Shown: positions 30,793-42,900 of the stretch, piece after piece
Layout of the letters: the number at the start of each line of letters is the position of its first letter
How positions within the stretch are numbered: the first letter of the stretch is position 1
Assembly (NCBI GenBank): GCA_025766275.1
Contig: JAFKAC010000023.1
Span: forward strand, 124,001-188,000
Length of the DNA stretch: 64,000 nt
Source of the DNA: Lactarius indigo
Taxonomy: Eukaryota; Basidiomycota; Agaricomycetes; Russulales; Russulaceae
Direction of reading: 5' to 3'
Made by a program: the position numbers and the translations under genes
The notes under the pieces: model-generated
Databases searched by the model: none
Seen by the model: the letters and a program-made list of their open reading frames with translations, nothing else
Told to the model about the DNA's origin: nothing

Positions 30793-31680
30793 GGCGTTAG
30801 AACAGTGCGGTATGTCAGCCCCCAGTGGCTTTTAAAAGAGCCCATAGAGTGCCACCGCATAGTCGCAGGACTATAGGACTGAGGCAATTCCTGTGTCACG
30901 AAGTCGAGTTCGTGCCGCTGGTGCGCAGCACAAGGATCCCGGCGCAGCGGAAAGCCTCGTAGAGAACCCACGCAAATTACCTGGAAACGTGGATCGGAAA
31001 GTGTTGTCGCCTGAGAATGGTGGTGTGACGTGCACCTGCGGTCTTTCCGCAGTAACAAGCCCATTAGATAACATGGAAGACTCCCACTGGAATCAGTCAG
31101 ACGAGCCACTGCGCAAAGCAAGGCGCAAACTTGAAGACGAGATTAGAGTCTGAGGTACATCCGTCATGATCCCGTTCCCGTGTGGCGCAGCAGTCACGTG
31201 TCGCATGCGTGCGTCATGCATCCGAGTCATCGCACACTGACACTTAGTACTCGAAACGCGTACTCAAGCGCGTACTATCTCTTGCGCCACTATGTATACC
31301 GCAATCAGGCTGGAAGTGGAGGGGAAAACCGTCATTATGTGGAAGCCAAGTTCGCTCTTGTCTCTCTATAGTGTAGTAGTCACGGCAGATGCAAGAGTAG
31401 ATGACTTGACCCCAATTGCCAATTAGCATCTGAGATGATACACCAAGCCGAAACAACATCGCCAATGGCACGCGCCGTGCTTATCAGCGACTCAGAAGAA
31501 TAGTGGCACTGACAGCTGCCTCTAGGAAGTGAACCACCCTGCACTGCAATTAACAGCAAGCCCCGGCCTTGGCCCCTGCTCCCACGCGTGAGTGGGAAGG
31601 CACAGTCACGGAAAAGGTGCGAAGAAGAACAGGATAGAGAAGATCTCTGTATTCCAAGAGACATGTCAAAAAAAAAAAGG
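30793..31680. repeat. BTB upstream block, copy 4
   Basis: Fourth copy of the upstream block: TATA-like word near 30829, divergent ORF at 31073, gaacaggatagagaa near 31630 and an A-run near 31670. Confidence 0.6.
31073..31153 (+). CDS. Short divergent ORF of the BTB upstream block, copy 4
   Basis: A 26-codon ORF, MEDSHWNQSDEPLRKARR... ending EIRV, 281 bp from the BTB4 start. It shares its core with the ORFs at 11619, 14742 and 28167. Confidence 0.35.
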   Translation: MEDSHWNQSDEPLRKARRKLEDEIRV

Positions 31681-34600
31681 CGGCGTACTAACCGGGGGCT
31701 GCCGCATCTCCGAAGAACGGCTGCACATGACTAACACCCCCAGGACCTTGTTGCAGCAGCCCAACTCGTGGTTTCTCTACTCTTGGCTTCATGGAAATAC
31801 TCTTATGACGGACACCTGTCATTACCTACCCTATCTCTCGTCACCATACGCTGGCCCTGTAGTCCTCTGGGAGTGCACCTAAGCTTATATTCTCATTCTA
31901 ATAATCTACGCTGGAACCAGGGAGCCCCTTATGTATGACCTACAGTTTCACCTACCCCTAAAATACTGGCACATGGAGACCGGCCTTGTAATTGCTTACT
32001 GTCCCAGAATAGAATGGTTTCCAAAAAAAAAAAAAAAACGGTGCACACGATGAATATGACGCTGGCCCTAGGCCCATTTGTGCCTGTTGCGAACACAGGG
32101 AACCAAGGCGTCAGAAGAGCTCACGATGCTTACGGGGACCACCCAACGCTCCATCCGCGGCACACTGGTATATGGCAGTCCTAGAAGATATACCCATCGG
32201 CAATCATAAATTGAGGAAACAGGAATCTGCGCGCCGCAGAATAATACCTAGGCATACAATTTTCGAACATTGTTCAATCGTTCGCAGTACTGTGGAGACA
32301 TATTTCCTGGTGGAAATATAGATCAACGAAGCGGTGCATTGAACGGCTCAGAAGACAACCTAATTGGCCCCAGGGAGGCGTCAAAAACGGTAGACGTAGA
32401 AGTCTCGAACGGCGACCCGAAGAGAGGTCGATCAGCAGCGAGATACTGAAGAACGAAGGTCTGGTGATGGAGTAGACATCCAAAGCCGTATATACCACAA
32501 TATCGTTGAGGTGTGAAGATATGTGACCACCTAGAAGAGTAGCATCAGGAAAACGGAATGTTACCAACTGGGACTAGTGGCACTCAATCAAGTGCGTCGC
32601 TAGTTTCTCCTAGTAACAGTAAGTCTAATCCGTTGTGCTAGGATATGAAGACGACTCGGAAGATTTCACATGCAGGCCTTTAATCACTTGCTCCTCGGGA
32701 TAATTGCGCAACCTGTTCTGTGGATAGGTTCTACTGGGAAGTTACTTAGAGTCAGCCACCTCGAGTGGTCAGTGGCCTCGCGAGTTGGCGCACATCTGGT
32801 TAGCAACATTGACGCGAGGTGTCATGGTGTGGTAGCGCGGCCGTGTTCTGCGTTTCCCAGGTGTCTATTCATGCCGCAGTGTTAGAACCTAGCCGGAAAT
32901 ACCTCAGGTATAGTAATAACAGAGAAACTGAGGTACGTTCACCTGACCTAAATCCTTCAGATAGTTGACGGCGATGCAAAGTACCGTAATTCCTGGCCTA
33001 CTCCTCATCTCCTCGTAGTCACAGAGAAACTGACGGGAAACCGAATGAATGCCAGGACGTGTATATAAACCCTGTCACGTAGACCCAGTAGTAAATGGCG
33101 CGGGATCAGCGCTCAGCGCTCGGCTCGCTCCCTAATATTGAATATTGATCGGCCAGTTGCTGGACATGGGTTAGAGCGTTGCGGTGGGGTCGTAGTCCTG
33201 TGGATGCGAATTATTATGCGAGAATGTGGAAGGTGGATGAGATAGATGAGGGATTAGGCGGTGGTGCACCGCGCCAAGTCGATTAGTTCCCGTTGCTCAT
33301 AGTCTATGGATCATCCGGTGGCTTGAACATAGTTTGTGAGAGAAATCAAAAGTCTGTGATTTGAACAGTTGGGGTGGAAATGTTGCGTGCTTTCTTTTTG
33401 GTGTATAAGTTAGCCTCGCTTTGGGTATGATGGTGCCGAAGTTGATAATGAGAACAGCTTCGCCAACATGGAGTGTCTTGACGCCGGTTTCACAGGGCCT
33501 GAAGCGCCATCTGTTTTCCTCGTGAGTAATAATGCTCCCCTCGCGTGCTCGAGTCCGATCACTTCCATCTTGAGATTGAGAAACGGCCACAATTCGTGTT
33601 ACTGTCTTCTTTGTATCGCTCGCGGCGTTTGAAGACCCCCTTGGAATCGTTTCGGACGTGCCACTCAGCCAATACCGTTAGAACCTGATACGCTTCTGAC
33701 GGTCTGCCTAAAAAGATGAGCCGTATCACATCGTCAGGGACGAAATTTGACGAAGTCTCACCCTGGCGAACATAAGTCTGTGTGGCCTGTTCAGCGACAC
33801 GATGGGAGAAAAATAGCATTATCAACATTGTAAGGGATGACACCGTAATTTACAAACTTGGGTCTGCACTTACGTCATTTATTCACGACTCTTTTGTGCG
33901 GGCAACCCGATAATATGTGGGGCAAAAGGTCTACGTTGGTGGTGCTTCATAAGACTCCAGGCGCAGTCTGATTAATGCAAAAAATAAAAATAAAATGAAA
34001 AAACCGGTGCAAATAACCAATAACTTCTCTGTTCGCCACAAACTTGACTGCCGAGTAGAACTTTAAGTTCTCACTATCACGAGCGACCAAACAAGAACCA
34101 TTAGGTACTGTGAGAAATATGGTAGGTGTGAACTTACACACGACGTTCGTTATCACTTAGGCTATCATTTCAGGCCAAGAAAGGCGGAGCAAGCACTTAT
34201 ATGATGAGCAGGGCAGTGACTCAGAGCATAAGTTAGGCACATTTGTGGCGAGGTCCTCTTCTTGGAGCAGGCAGTTGACGCCGCTTCCAATGAGGGGGCT
34301 TGGATTTATCAGTTAGTTCTATGAAGAAAAAGTTCACAGGTATACAGACCGCACCATTCGACCGTGTTAAACCGAGACCATCACACACTACGGTGAAGTG
34401 CCCAGTTTCTCAGGAGCTGGCCTCGCCATTTCCAGGCTGTGTTGCGCCGGGGCTCACTCCGTCATTGAAGCAGTTCGCTATCCCCACACTCAAGTCCGTG
34501 AGATAGCCTTGGCATTCAGCATAATCGCTTGCAGCTTCACGTTGAATTAGAAATCCGAGGCTGAGTTGACGGTGGATGTGACCGCGGAGGCTGCTGCAAC

Positions 34601-35812
34601 GTTTGGCTCCATGGTGACGCCGGTCCGACCCAACCAAGGCTGGGGTGATTGTCCTCGAAAATAGCTACACAACGAAATAATGGTATTGAGATGGCATGGA
34701 AGGACACCAAGACTTGCTCATTGCACTGTATTGTACGGAAGATGTCGTCAGCAAATGAGCGGAGGGGTAGGTGGACTAGCGATGAAACTCGGCGTACGAT
34801 GAAGGCGCCTCACTGCTCTTTGTGAGCGCGGTTGATCTGACATGCTGTCAAGGGTGGGCTCCCGTGGAATCGTCGACGTAGGTAGTGATTTCGATAGTAG
34901 AACCATGAATGGATCGTGGAGACGCGCGGTAGTCACGGTGGATGTGAATCTATGCTGTGCTGACGGCGACGTGAGCCGTGGTGATATGCACATTCGCAGC
35001 AACAACCGGGTTCGGAATACGAAAGACTGCCCTCCATAGCTTTTGAAACGAGTTTGGACGGGTGGACGTCCTTCACAGACTGGCTTGCGCCACCATTTAC
35101 AAATGCATATGAAAATTTCAGCTGTAGAAGTGGAGAGCCCTAGTGCAATGGCGTATCGATGGCCTGGTCCCAATAGAGCGAGAAAATCGAGGAAATCAGG
35201 ACCTAGCGTCAAGGGAGGCAAGAGGATCTGCCTTGAGAACCGTCGAGACGGCTATTCGCGGGGCCTGAGTGAGAGCGACTGTGACGTCCCTCACCAGTGC
35301 AAGGACAACCATCAAGAGAGACAAATCTCTTTTGTGATGGGATCAGTGAGGGATGTGCATTTATCTGGCTCTCTGGACCCACTACTCTCTAAGCACCACT
35401 TGAACGAGAAGTCGTGATGATCCAACATAGGAGACAAGGAGTACTTGCTCCTCCAACCGTCTGTGTGGGGCCATGGAATGGTGGGAATGTGAGGTCTCGT
35501 GTTGAACCTCCACCGGGTTACAGCTATATTTCCTTCCGAAGCCCTGCAGCATTTTTTTCAGAGTGGTTGAAGTGATGGCCACCCTAAGTTGAAGGTTGTT
35601 GAGTCGGAGTGACATTATCGAGCGTGTGACTTCGCTAGTTGGGAGCGTGCCGTCCCCTCCCCCCTTTGGTGCTGCCCCTCACCAGCCAGTTTTTCCCCCA
35701 ACCCCCCGAAGCTTCCGAATTTTTCATTTTTCTAGTGCAAAATTATTTACACCATGACGAAGTCATCAAAACCATCTCTTCCTGACATGCACTACCTCAC
35801 AGGAGCCTGAAC
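31681..35812. other. Gene-poor region, no recognised gene
   Basis: 32030-32180 carries a diverged copy of 28830-28990, so the duplicated block reaches about 32.2 kb. Minus-strand ORFs at 33559-33843 (with FVPDDVIRLIFLGRPSEAYQ), 33297-33590, 34748-35221 and 35382-35615 could be exons of one unrecognised gene, but I could not join them by convincing splice sites. Confidence 0.35.
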
Positions 35813-37539
35813 GTGCTCAGGTCCACCCTGCCGTCGTTCGCAGCATCTCAATTCCCTTCCATCCCACCCGATTTCCCCTTCAACACCCCCATTTCAGATG
35901 AACGCCGACACCGTGGTCCCCGGTTCATCATCGGTTGGCTCGAGTTCCAGTCTCCAGAACAGCCCGATCCGGAGGTCGCCCGTCCCGGAGACGTGTGGAT
36001 TCAACTCCCATCCGGACATCGCAAGGCTCGTGTCTATGCCTGCTACAACCCCCAAGGCAAGGACTGGTTACCGTGGGCGGGTAACCACATCCCTACGGGC
36101 GGCCGGGGGGACACGGGAAACATACCCATTCATCCTTTTCTCAATGACCACGCGCAACGCAAGTTTTTCCTCGTGTTCAACGGCACCCAATTCACCTGGG
36201 CCAATCCCAAGGGTGTATCCATCATCCTGCACACCAACCCGCAGATAGGCACGATTGGCCCAGGCCGAGGCCGTCATCAAGTGGCTAAAGGTGACCGGCG
36301 TGGGGCGGCCGAGTCCCGCCTCCGACGATGAGGGCCACTCTACCTCTGCTCCACTGAACGGTCGGAAGCACGCACATCCAGACCACGATGGGTCCCCGGG
36401 CAACTCGGCGTCCGCTCCCCCAGAGAAGAAGGCAAAGCGTGTCCCTCCCCGGCAACAGTCACCCCCTGACCTTCCCCTCGCGGTCAAGCTTGGCGCTTAT
36501 GCTCAAGCATGGGGCAACGCAAGCAGGGCTGGATCATGTACATCGACGGCATGCCGCTGCACATGCCTTTCCCCTGTATCAACTGTACGCGGAACCAAGG
36601 CGCCCTGCTCCGGCATTCCAGGCGAACGCTGCGGCCGGTGCCGTTTCAAGAGGCTTGGATGCTCGCATCATACGCAAAAGCCTCGTGAGCGCACCGCGTC
36701 GCCAGCTAAGGAGAAGGAGGTCCCGAAGGCCGCCGCTACTGCTACTGCTACTGCTACTGCTCCGGAGTCGTCACCCACCACCTCTGCCCTAACGGGACTC
36801 ATGCTTCGACTTCCGGCCATGCGGGCGTGGGTGACGACGAAACCGGGGGAATCAGCGAGGGCTGAGGACGCGAACAAGGTGCACCGGGGCAGTCCTCGCC
36901 GCGGCGCGTGCGCATCCGAGAGTCCTCAGTCGGTGCGTCGAACTGTGCCCCCCTCGCCCGGAAACTCACTCATCTCGGGGCCCTGGCAGCCCGCAGCGAC
37001 AACGAAAACAACAACAACAACAACAACATCCGCAGCAGTAGCCCGCTCTCCTCTGTCCACGACCACCACCTTGAATCCCGTGTCGCACCACTCGGAATCC
37101 GCTATCCTGGACGAGCGGGACGACGCGGACGTCGAGAACCTACTCGACAGCTCTCTGGTGACCTGCGTCTGTGCTGCCTGTCCCCGATCCCAGTGCCGAT
37201 GTCGATGTCGATGTCGAGGGAGAACCGCGGTCCTCTGTCACGGCGGCAGAGAACAGCGTGCCGGAAAAAACGCTGCCTCAGGAAGGGGCGGACGGCGGCG
37301 ACGAGGACGAGGAGTTTGCGCGCTTCATGCAGATGACGCTTGATGGGATGGCACGTGCGCAGGAGGGTCTGCGCGGCGTGTTTGCGCTGACGCGGAGAAG
37401 GTTGGTCGTGAAGCGCACCGATGCCGCTGCTGCTATTGCACCGCAGGTGGCCAGTGTGATCGAAGATGCTGCTGCTGCGATCGCTTCTGTTGATGCATGC
37501 GTCCCAGGCGGGGATGATCCGGTGTCTGCACCTCACTGA
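35813..37539 (+). CDS. Agaricomycete protein with a Cys-rich (zinc-cluster-like) motif, frame broken
   Basis: Three parts read well in different frames. Part 1 (about 35900-36240): GPRFIIGWLEFQSPEQPDP... to FFLVFNGTQFTWANPKGVS. Part 2 (36250-36500): QAEAVIKWLKVTGVG and a basic KKAKRVPP segment. Then a Cys motif split over two frames: PCINCTRN (about 36570) and KAPCSGIPGERCGRCRFKRL (36598-36657). Part 3 (37171-37539) has a DVDVDV repeat, an acidic EDEEFARFMQ and ends at TGA 37539. One extra base near 36590 (aaccaagg) separates the two halves of the C-X2-C...C-X7-C-X2-C-X7-C motif; further shifts lie near 36250, 36505 and 37165. The true start is uncertain. Similar Cys clusters are common in hypothetical agaricomycete proteins; binding to DNA or zinc is unproven. 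Confidence 0.5.
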
Positions 37540-38455
37540 TTCGGCTTCAAATTATTTTCGTGACGGGGAGAGAGGGGGGGATGCAGAGTTCGACTCCTGA
37601 TTTATGATTTATATGGTATTAGGCTGACCGACGACTTTATGGCGTTTTGACAACAACAACAAAAAAATGTATATGAACGATCGCTGGTGGGAGGACGACG
37701 ATAGGGATCGAGCATATGTATCTAGCTTTAACTGTATACGTGTTGCATTGGTTCCGCCTACGCCTCCCAACTGTTTTGTGCTTAGAGGGATTCGCCTTTA
37801 CCATAGTTCCCTATTTTTTTAACTTCGCTTTTCTACCTGTCTCATCTTCTAATATGATCGTCCTAAGAATCGTGACTATCGTCGAGATACTTAGACTGAT
37901 ATCCCTCATCTGGTGCGGCGTGAGGTGTAAAAAACACCATGTGTCCTACGATTCTGCGTAGTGTCCGTCGATATACGCACAAGCGTCTCCAGCTCACTGC
38001 GATGCCACGCACCTATGGCTGTACGGGATGGGCACTGGGTAGGCCTGACGAGGATTAGGAGTGGGGCGCCTCAGGTCGGGACTGTTGCAATGAAAACGAA
38101 GAGGGCTGAACCGGCAACTTACCTAGTTGAAGGGAAGCAATGCTCGAAGAAATGGCCCATGTGATGTATTACCTGCACCTAACATTCGAGCATGTAATTC
38201 GCCAAAATGCCAGCAAAGCAAACGGTGCCGAAGAGTAAGATTCTAAAAGCGCAGCTCGCAAAAGTAATAGATGTATATAGAGGCTGAGCGAGAATAAATA
38301 GTGTGTCAGACGGCTTCGAGGACTCCTTGTATGACTGACTACATTCTTACAGCGAGGCCAACAAGGCCAAGAAACAATACATTCTGTGAGGAGAGAAAAT
38401 GGTCAGGGGATACCAGTTGCCACAAGGAGCAAAGGAACGGACGAACGACGTGGTT
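37540..38455. other. Intergenic, no recognised gene
   Basis: AT-rich, with a caacaacaacaa run near 37650. It is probably the 3' flanks of the two convergent genes on either side. Confidence 0.4.
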
Positions 38456-39972
38456 TCAGCGACCGTTGCCGCCCCCACGAGGAGTGTAGGCCTTCCTCCT
38501 TCGTTTCTCGGGGTGACCGCGCCCGGGTTGTCCATTAGCGCCTGCGCTCGCGCCTTGGTCGTCGATTTGGGCTTGCAGCGGGACCTGCACGACCATAAAG
38601 TCATGCGCCGCGATAGCCCTACGAACAACCTTCCACCCCAACGCTTTCCCCTGGCCCTGGGTCAAGGACCTCGCAGGGCGTAGCAAGCCACGCCTCGGTA
38701 GCCTGTCGCTCAATTCTCGCGCATCACCGCGACTCTCCTTCCCGAGCGCGAGCCGATCGACGGTGCTGGGAATCTGTTGGCCCGTTAAACGTTAACATTC
38801 AGGAATGTGGAGAGACACGCACCGGGTGCCGATGTGGTTTAGGACGAGCTGTCTGGCGCCCCACTGACCCGCACATGCGCCTGCCTGCGTTGGGGTCGAG
38901 TGTCCGCGTTCCTGCGTTTTGGACGCTACGAGCGCGGGCGGGCGCCGAGCGGCAAGACGCGCGTCGATAGTCTCCCGGCATGTGCGCGTCGGTGGCTTCG
39001 TGCACCAGGAGCGAGAGGCGCCCTGGGGTCGAGCGGACGAGGGTCGTGAGCTGCGAGGCGTCGGACGTGTCGCCTAGAATGGCGAGTTTCCTGGGGGTAG
39101 CGAGCGTAGCGGGTTCGTGGATGATGTAGCCGATGCACGGGTCTATGCTCCGTTAGAGCGCGAAAGTGTATAAGTTATGAGGAAGGGGGGCACGGACCTC
39201 GGTGGACAAGCGGCCCTGCGCATACGTTCACGGAACCCCGCATGCTCCTCCCCTCTGCAAAGTCCCGCCAGAAGCCGCCCGAGTCACAGAGCACGTCTTG
39301 GCCTGGCTCCTCGTTGTGGTGCTAGTGCCTTCGATGTTGCACGGTGTGCGCGGGTCTGTGGGCACGAGAAGCTCGTGAACCGCGTAGCGGTCTGCGGCTT
39401 TGGTGCGCGTCAGCGAGAGGGTGGTGCGGAGGAAGGCGCGGAGGCCCGCTGGGCCGTACAGATTGACCCTCGGCTGTGCGTCGTAGTAGGGCTCGTCAGC
39501 GCGGAGGGTCTGTCACATACACAAGGCGGTAGTTACGGGAGTGCCACGCGAAGAAAGCGCTTCTGGATGAGGGAAGCCAAGGATGTTGCGCAGGAGAGTG
39601 GGGAGGCCCATGATGTGGTCCGCTGCAGTTGGTCGTGAGGACTCAGGACTCAGCGATGATACACGGTAGGAAGACTCACGGTGCATGTGGGTTATGAATA
39701 TCTTGTTCACCTTGGCCACTTGGAGAGACCTGCCGCCTCCTTCAGGTTGGAGCGAGAACTGACGCAAGGTGCCTTCGGCGCCATCTATCACTATGAATCG
39801 TAGATCACTGGTCAACCGATCAATTGCAATTTGAGCACACGGGAGAAAGGTGGGTACTCCATAATGAACCATCTCCAACAATATCAAGCACAAGAGAGGA
39901 GCAGTTGCGGGACTCGGTGGGTCCACCTCCGGAGGAAGTGCCCAGGAAGGTGGCAGACATCCATTGTGACAT
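38456..39972 (-). CDS. tRNase Z (ribonuclease Z), short form, frame broken
   Basis: tRNase Z cuts the 3' trailer from pre-tRNA and is a metallo-beta-lactamase-fold zinc enzyme. ATG 39972 gives MSQWMSATFLGTSSGGGPTE. A GT-AG intron (about 39859-39795) joins SLW to MIDGAEGTLRQFSLQPEGGG, followed by KVNKIFITHMH. Another intron splits the metal motif from DHIMGLPTLLRNIL. Then come RVNLYGPAGLRAFL, CDSGGFWRDF, HRGPCIGYIIHEPA, KLAILGDTSDASQLT, LVHEATDAHMP, ERGHSTPTQAGACAGQWGAR, LVLNHIGTR and the terminal AAHDFMVVQVPL. The order matches the family. At least two shifts are not explained by introns: near 39330 (gcactagcacc) and near 38650. Confidence 0.75.
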
Positions 39973-42900
39973 GCCCCGTTCACGCCCAATGTTACGGGCG
40001 CACGGAAAAGCACTACGGCGAAGGCAGAGACTTGGGTTGCAGAGATGAGGATAGTGCTCCTAGGGTGGGTATACAGTTTGTACGACGAACCTTTGGCTCA
40101 ACAACAGAGATTTGAAAATTTTAGAGTTGTTGAGAGGTCCCGAGAATACAGAGTATGTTCGGGAGAAGTAGCACGGAGGGAAGCGTCGGGGCGTCGGAAT
40201 GGTGGTGGCCGACAATATTTGGATCGTCAGAAGACGCGAACTGCGTGACACTTTCCTCTTATAGCGCAATACCCTTTTCTGGCAGGTCAGACGATCTCCT
40301 TTTCAAAACTCTCGTCTTGCCTCTCTGTAGCTGTGGCTCGACGTACGATTGGGGACAAACATCTGAGCTTCTCGCACTCTTTAGTAGCAGTGTGCAAACG
40401 TTACGAAAGATGTGGTCTCGTCATACTCCTTCTTTGAGATCCTGTATACCTTCATCCAGTGACCTATCTAGCTCATTGCATTGGTTCAAGAGAAATCTGT
40501 GCCCTTGAATTGGCCAATTACTATGGGACCTCGCCATTCCGCGTCCTAGGGTCAATGGATTCTGCGGGTAATACTGCAACGAAAGGCCGGCGAGTTTAAC
40601 TTCGCCCGCAGCGTGGCGCTATCACTCATGCACTCACGAAGAAGTTCCAGCTCCTGCAAGAGTCCTGGGAGCATCCACAGCAGGTAACTTATAATGAACA
40701 AGCTTTATTATCTTTTAGATCGATTGATGAGGTACAGAACTTTATATAGCAAGTGCCGCGCGCGCAGCTTCGCTTTGCGAAATTTCAATCCGCTTACCGA
40801 CTATATCGAACGACATCATACCTCGTTCCATATTCTCCCACTTTCTGGCCAGGACAATCAGGAAATTGTAGGGTCAACCTCTCAAGCAATGAAAGCAGAT
40901 GTAATCAATCGGAGTACTACAAACGCTGATCGATGATCTTAGGTGGTATGTCGGACCTTCACAGATCAAATTCATCAGTGTTGTGTTGTCAGTTGCTTTA
41001 GTTTCGAATCGTGTCCAAGAATTACCCGTTCCTTGACAAAGTAGATTGACGCTGATCTGCGACTATGGACGTTCCACTGCGGGATAGACGCGAACTGAGT
41101 CGTGCATCTCTCGAGTACCATCTGGTACGTTCATAGGGATAAACAAATGACCCGCGCTGCTCCTCATGCGGACACTCAACGAAGAGCCCAAGGTACTTTC
41201 TCCTCGGCTAGACTAGCTACACACTTGGAAGACTGGCGGTTCCGTCAAAGTGCAGGTATATTACCACCCTCTTCCAAGATGCTCAGTGGAAAGGAAACAA
41301 CTCCCCGCCATCGCTAAAACGCGTATATTCAACGCCGCGAAAGAGCTCACATAAACATGGCCACTGAATGACGAAACACACCCGGACGGTGCGTGTAACG
41401 TTGACACAACCCGCGACGACGAGATTCGGACCAACACCGGTATCATACTACAGCCTGTGTTACAGGTGCTCAGCGCGCACCTGGGTAATGCCGCCCCTGA
41501 AAAAGTACGCACCCATTTCGAACAGCTCACGTGTTCAAGTTAGCGACCAGTTTGAAGCGGGTGCGTGCACATTCCTTCTCTCCAGAGTGTCCCGGGATGC
41601 TCGTAGAAATACAAGCTGCTTCGTAGTCGCTCCTTCCAGCAGCCTGGCGGGGGCATACAACCTGTTAACAGTGTCTGCAGCGGCGCTCATTAGGCGCACC
41701 TCCGCTTTTGTTGTGGACACCGAGAAGGTTGTTCTCCAGAGCTCGAAGAAGGCGATCGCAGTAGACGATCCAGTTGGTCTCGTCAGTCAGCAACTGCAGG
41801 ACGGCGATCTCCGGGTCATCGTGTTGCATGGCGATAACTAGAGAGTGGCCTACAGGTATAGCTTCGTCATGTACTAATTTGCTGCGCGAGCAGAGGGCAC
41901 ATGGCCTTGTGGACTGAGGTACGGGGCGTGGTGCTGATAGCGCGGAGTTGAGGACGAGATAAGCAAAGAGATGGACAAAGAGCGACTTAACGCAGGCACA
42001 TCGGGTTCTTTCGAGAACGACGAGATGGATGTACACTCGGGGCGAATACCAAGCGCGTGTAATATACACATGCGCAGGCCAATACTGGAACACAGAAAAC
42101 AATAGGTTTATAGTGAAGTAATGGAGTAAGGATTTGGGCCCGCAATTTACGAGCCACACAACAATGCCTGTCTTGGTACGACCCACGCGCCAGGCACTTG
42201 CTCTGGTGATAGTACGTACAAAGTGCTACTCGCAGATTGTGACTAGTTGCGCAATCTAAACACAGAAGGAAACAAATGTTCACGAGCCCTATCTCCCCTC
42301 CCTCTGGCACGCAACGTGCCCCAGTGTTCTTGATTAAGTCGCAGTGCCCCTTCTTTCCTGGAGTGGTAAGGCTTTTAGATAGAAGGGTCGCAAGTTCTGC
42401 GAGGGAAGAGAAACCAGAGGTTCGCAGTATCGTGATTCATGTAGCTTCAGCTTGGACAAACCACTTCAGGTGGTCAAAAACGATGCACACGGAGCGCACT
42501 CATCGATTGGAGCCCGAAGTGCTCGTGGAGTGTTAGAGGCCGAAGTACGAACCAATTCGTATCTTCTGGGGGTCAGAGCAGTCGCACTGAGCATCGTGTC
42601 GAGCCACTAGCGCTGCACCTATGCCACCTCAAAAGTACATTTTCAGCACAATATAGACACCAAAGTTGACACTCTCAGTACTCCAAGAGTGGCCAATGTG
42701 GCTCCGGGACCAGTGATTGGATGGGTTGTCACCGGTCACTTCAAGCAAGCATAGGACGCTCGTTGATTGTGGCACCCTGGCACCCGAGTAGTATACTCCT
42801 CGTAATGTGACAACAGTGAGGCCCTCGCTCGACCAATGTAGCAGTGCACTACACACTGCGGTCAGCGCAGGGTCGCTGTTCGCTTGGCACTACGCCCCCG

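Noticed and set aside
41535..42186. Copia-type Gag remnant (TDETNWIVYCDRLL)
   Set aside because: Only one short motif is suggestive; there is no zinc knuckle, no pol and no LTR nearby, so I do not list it as an element.
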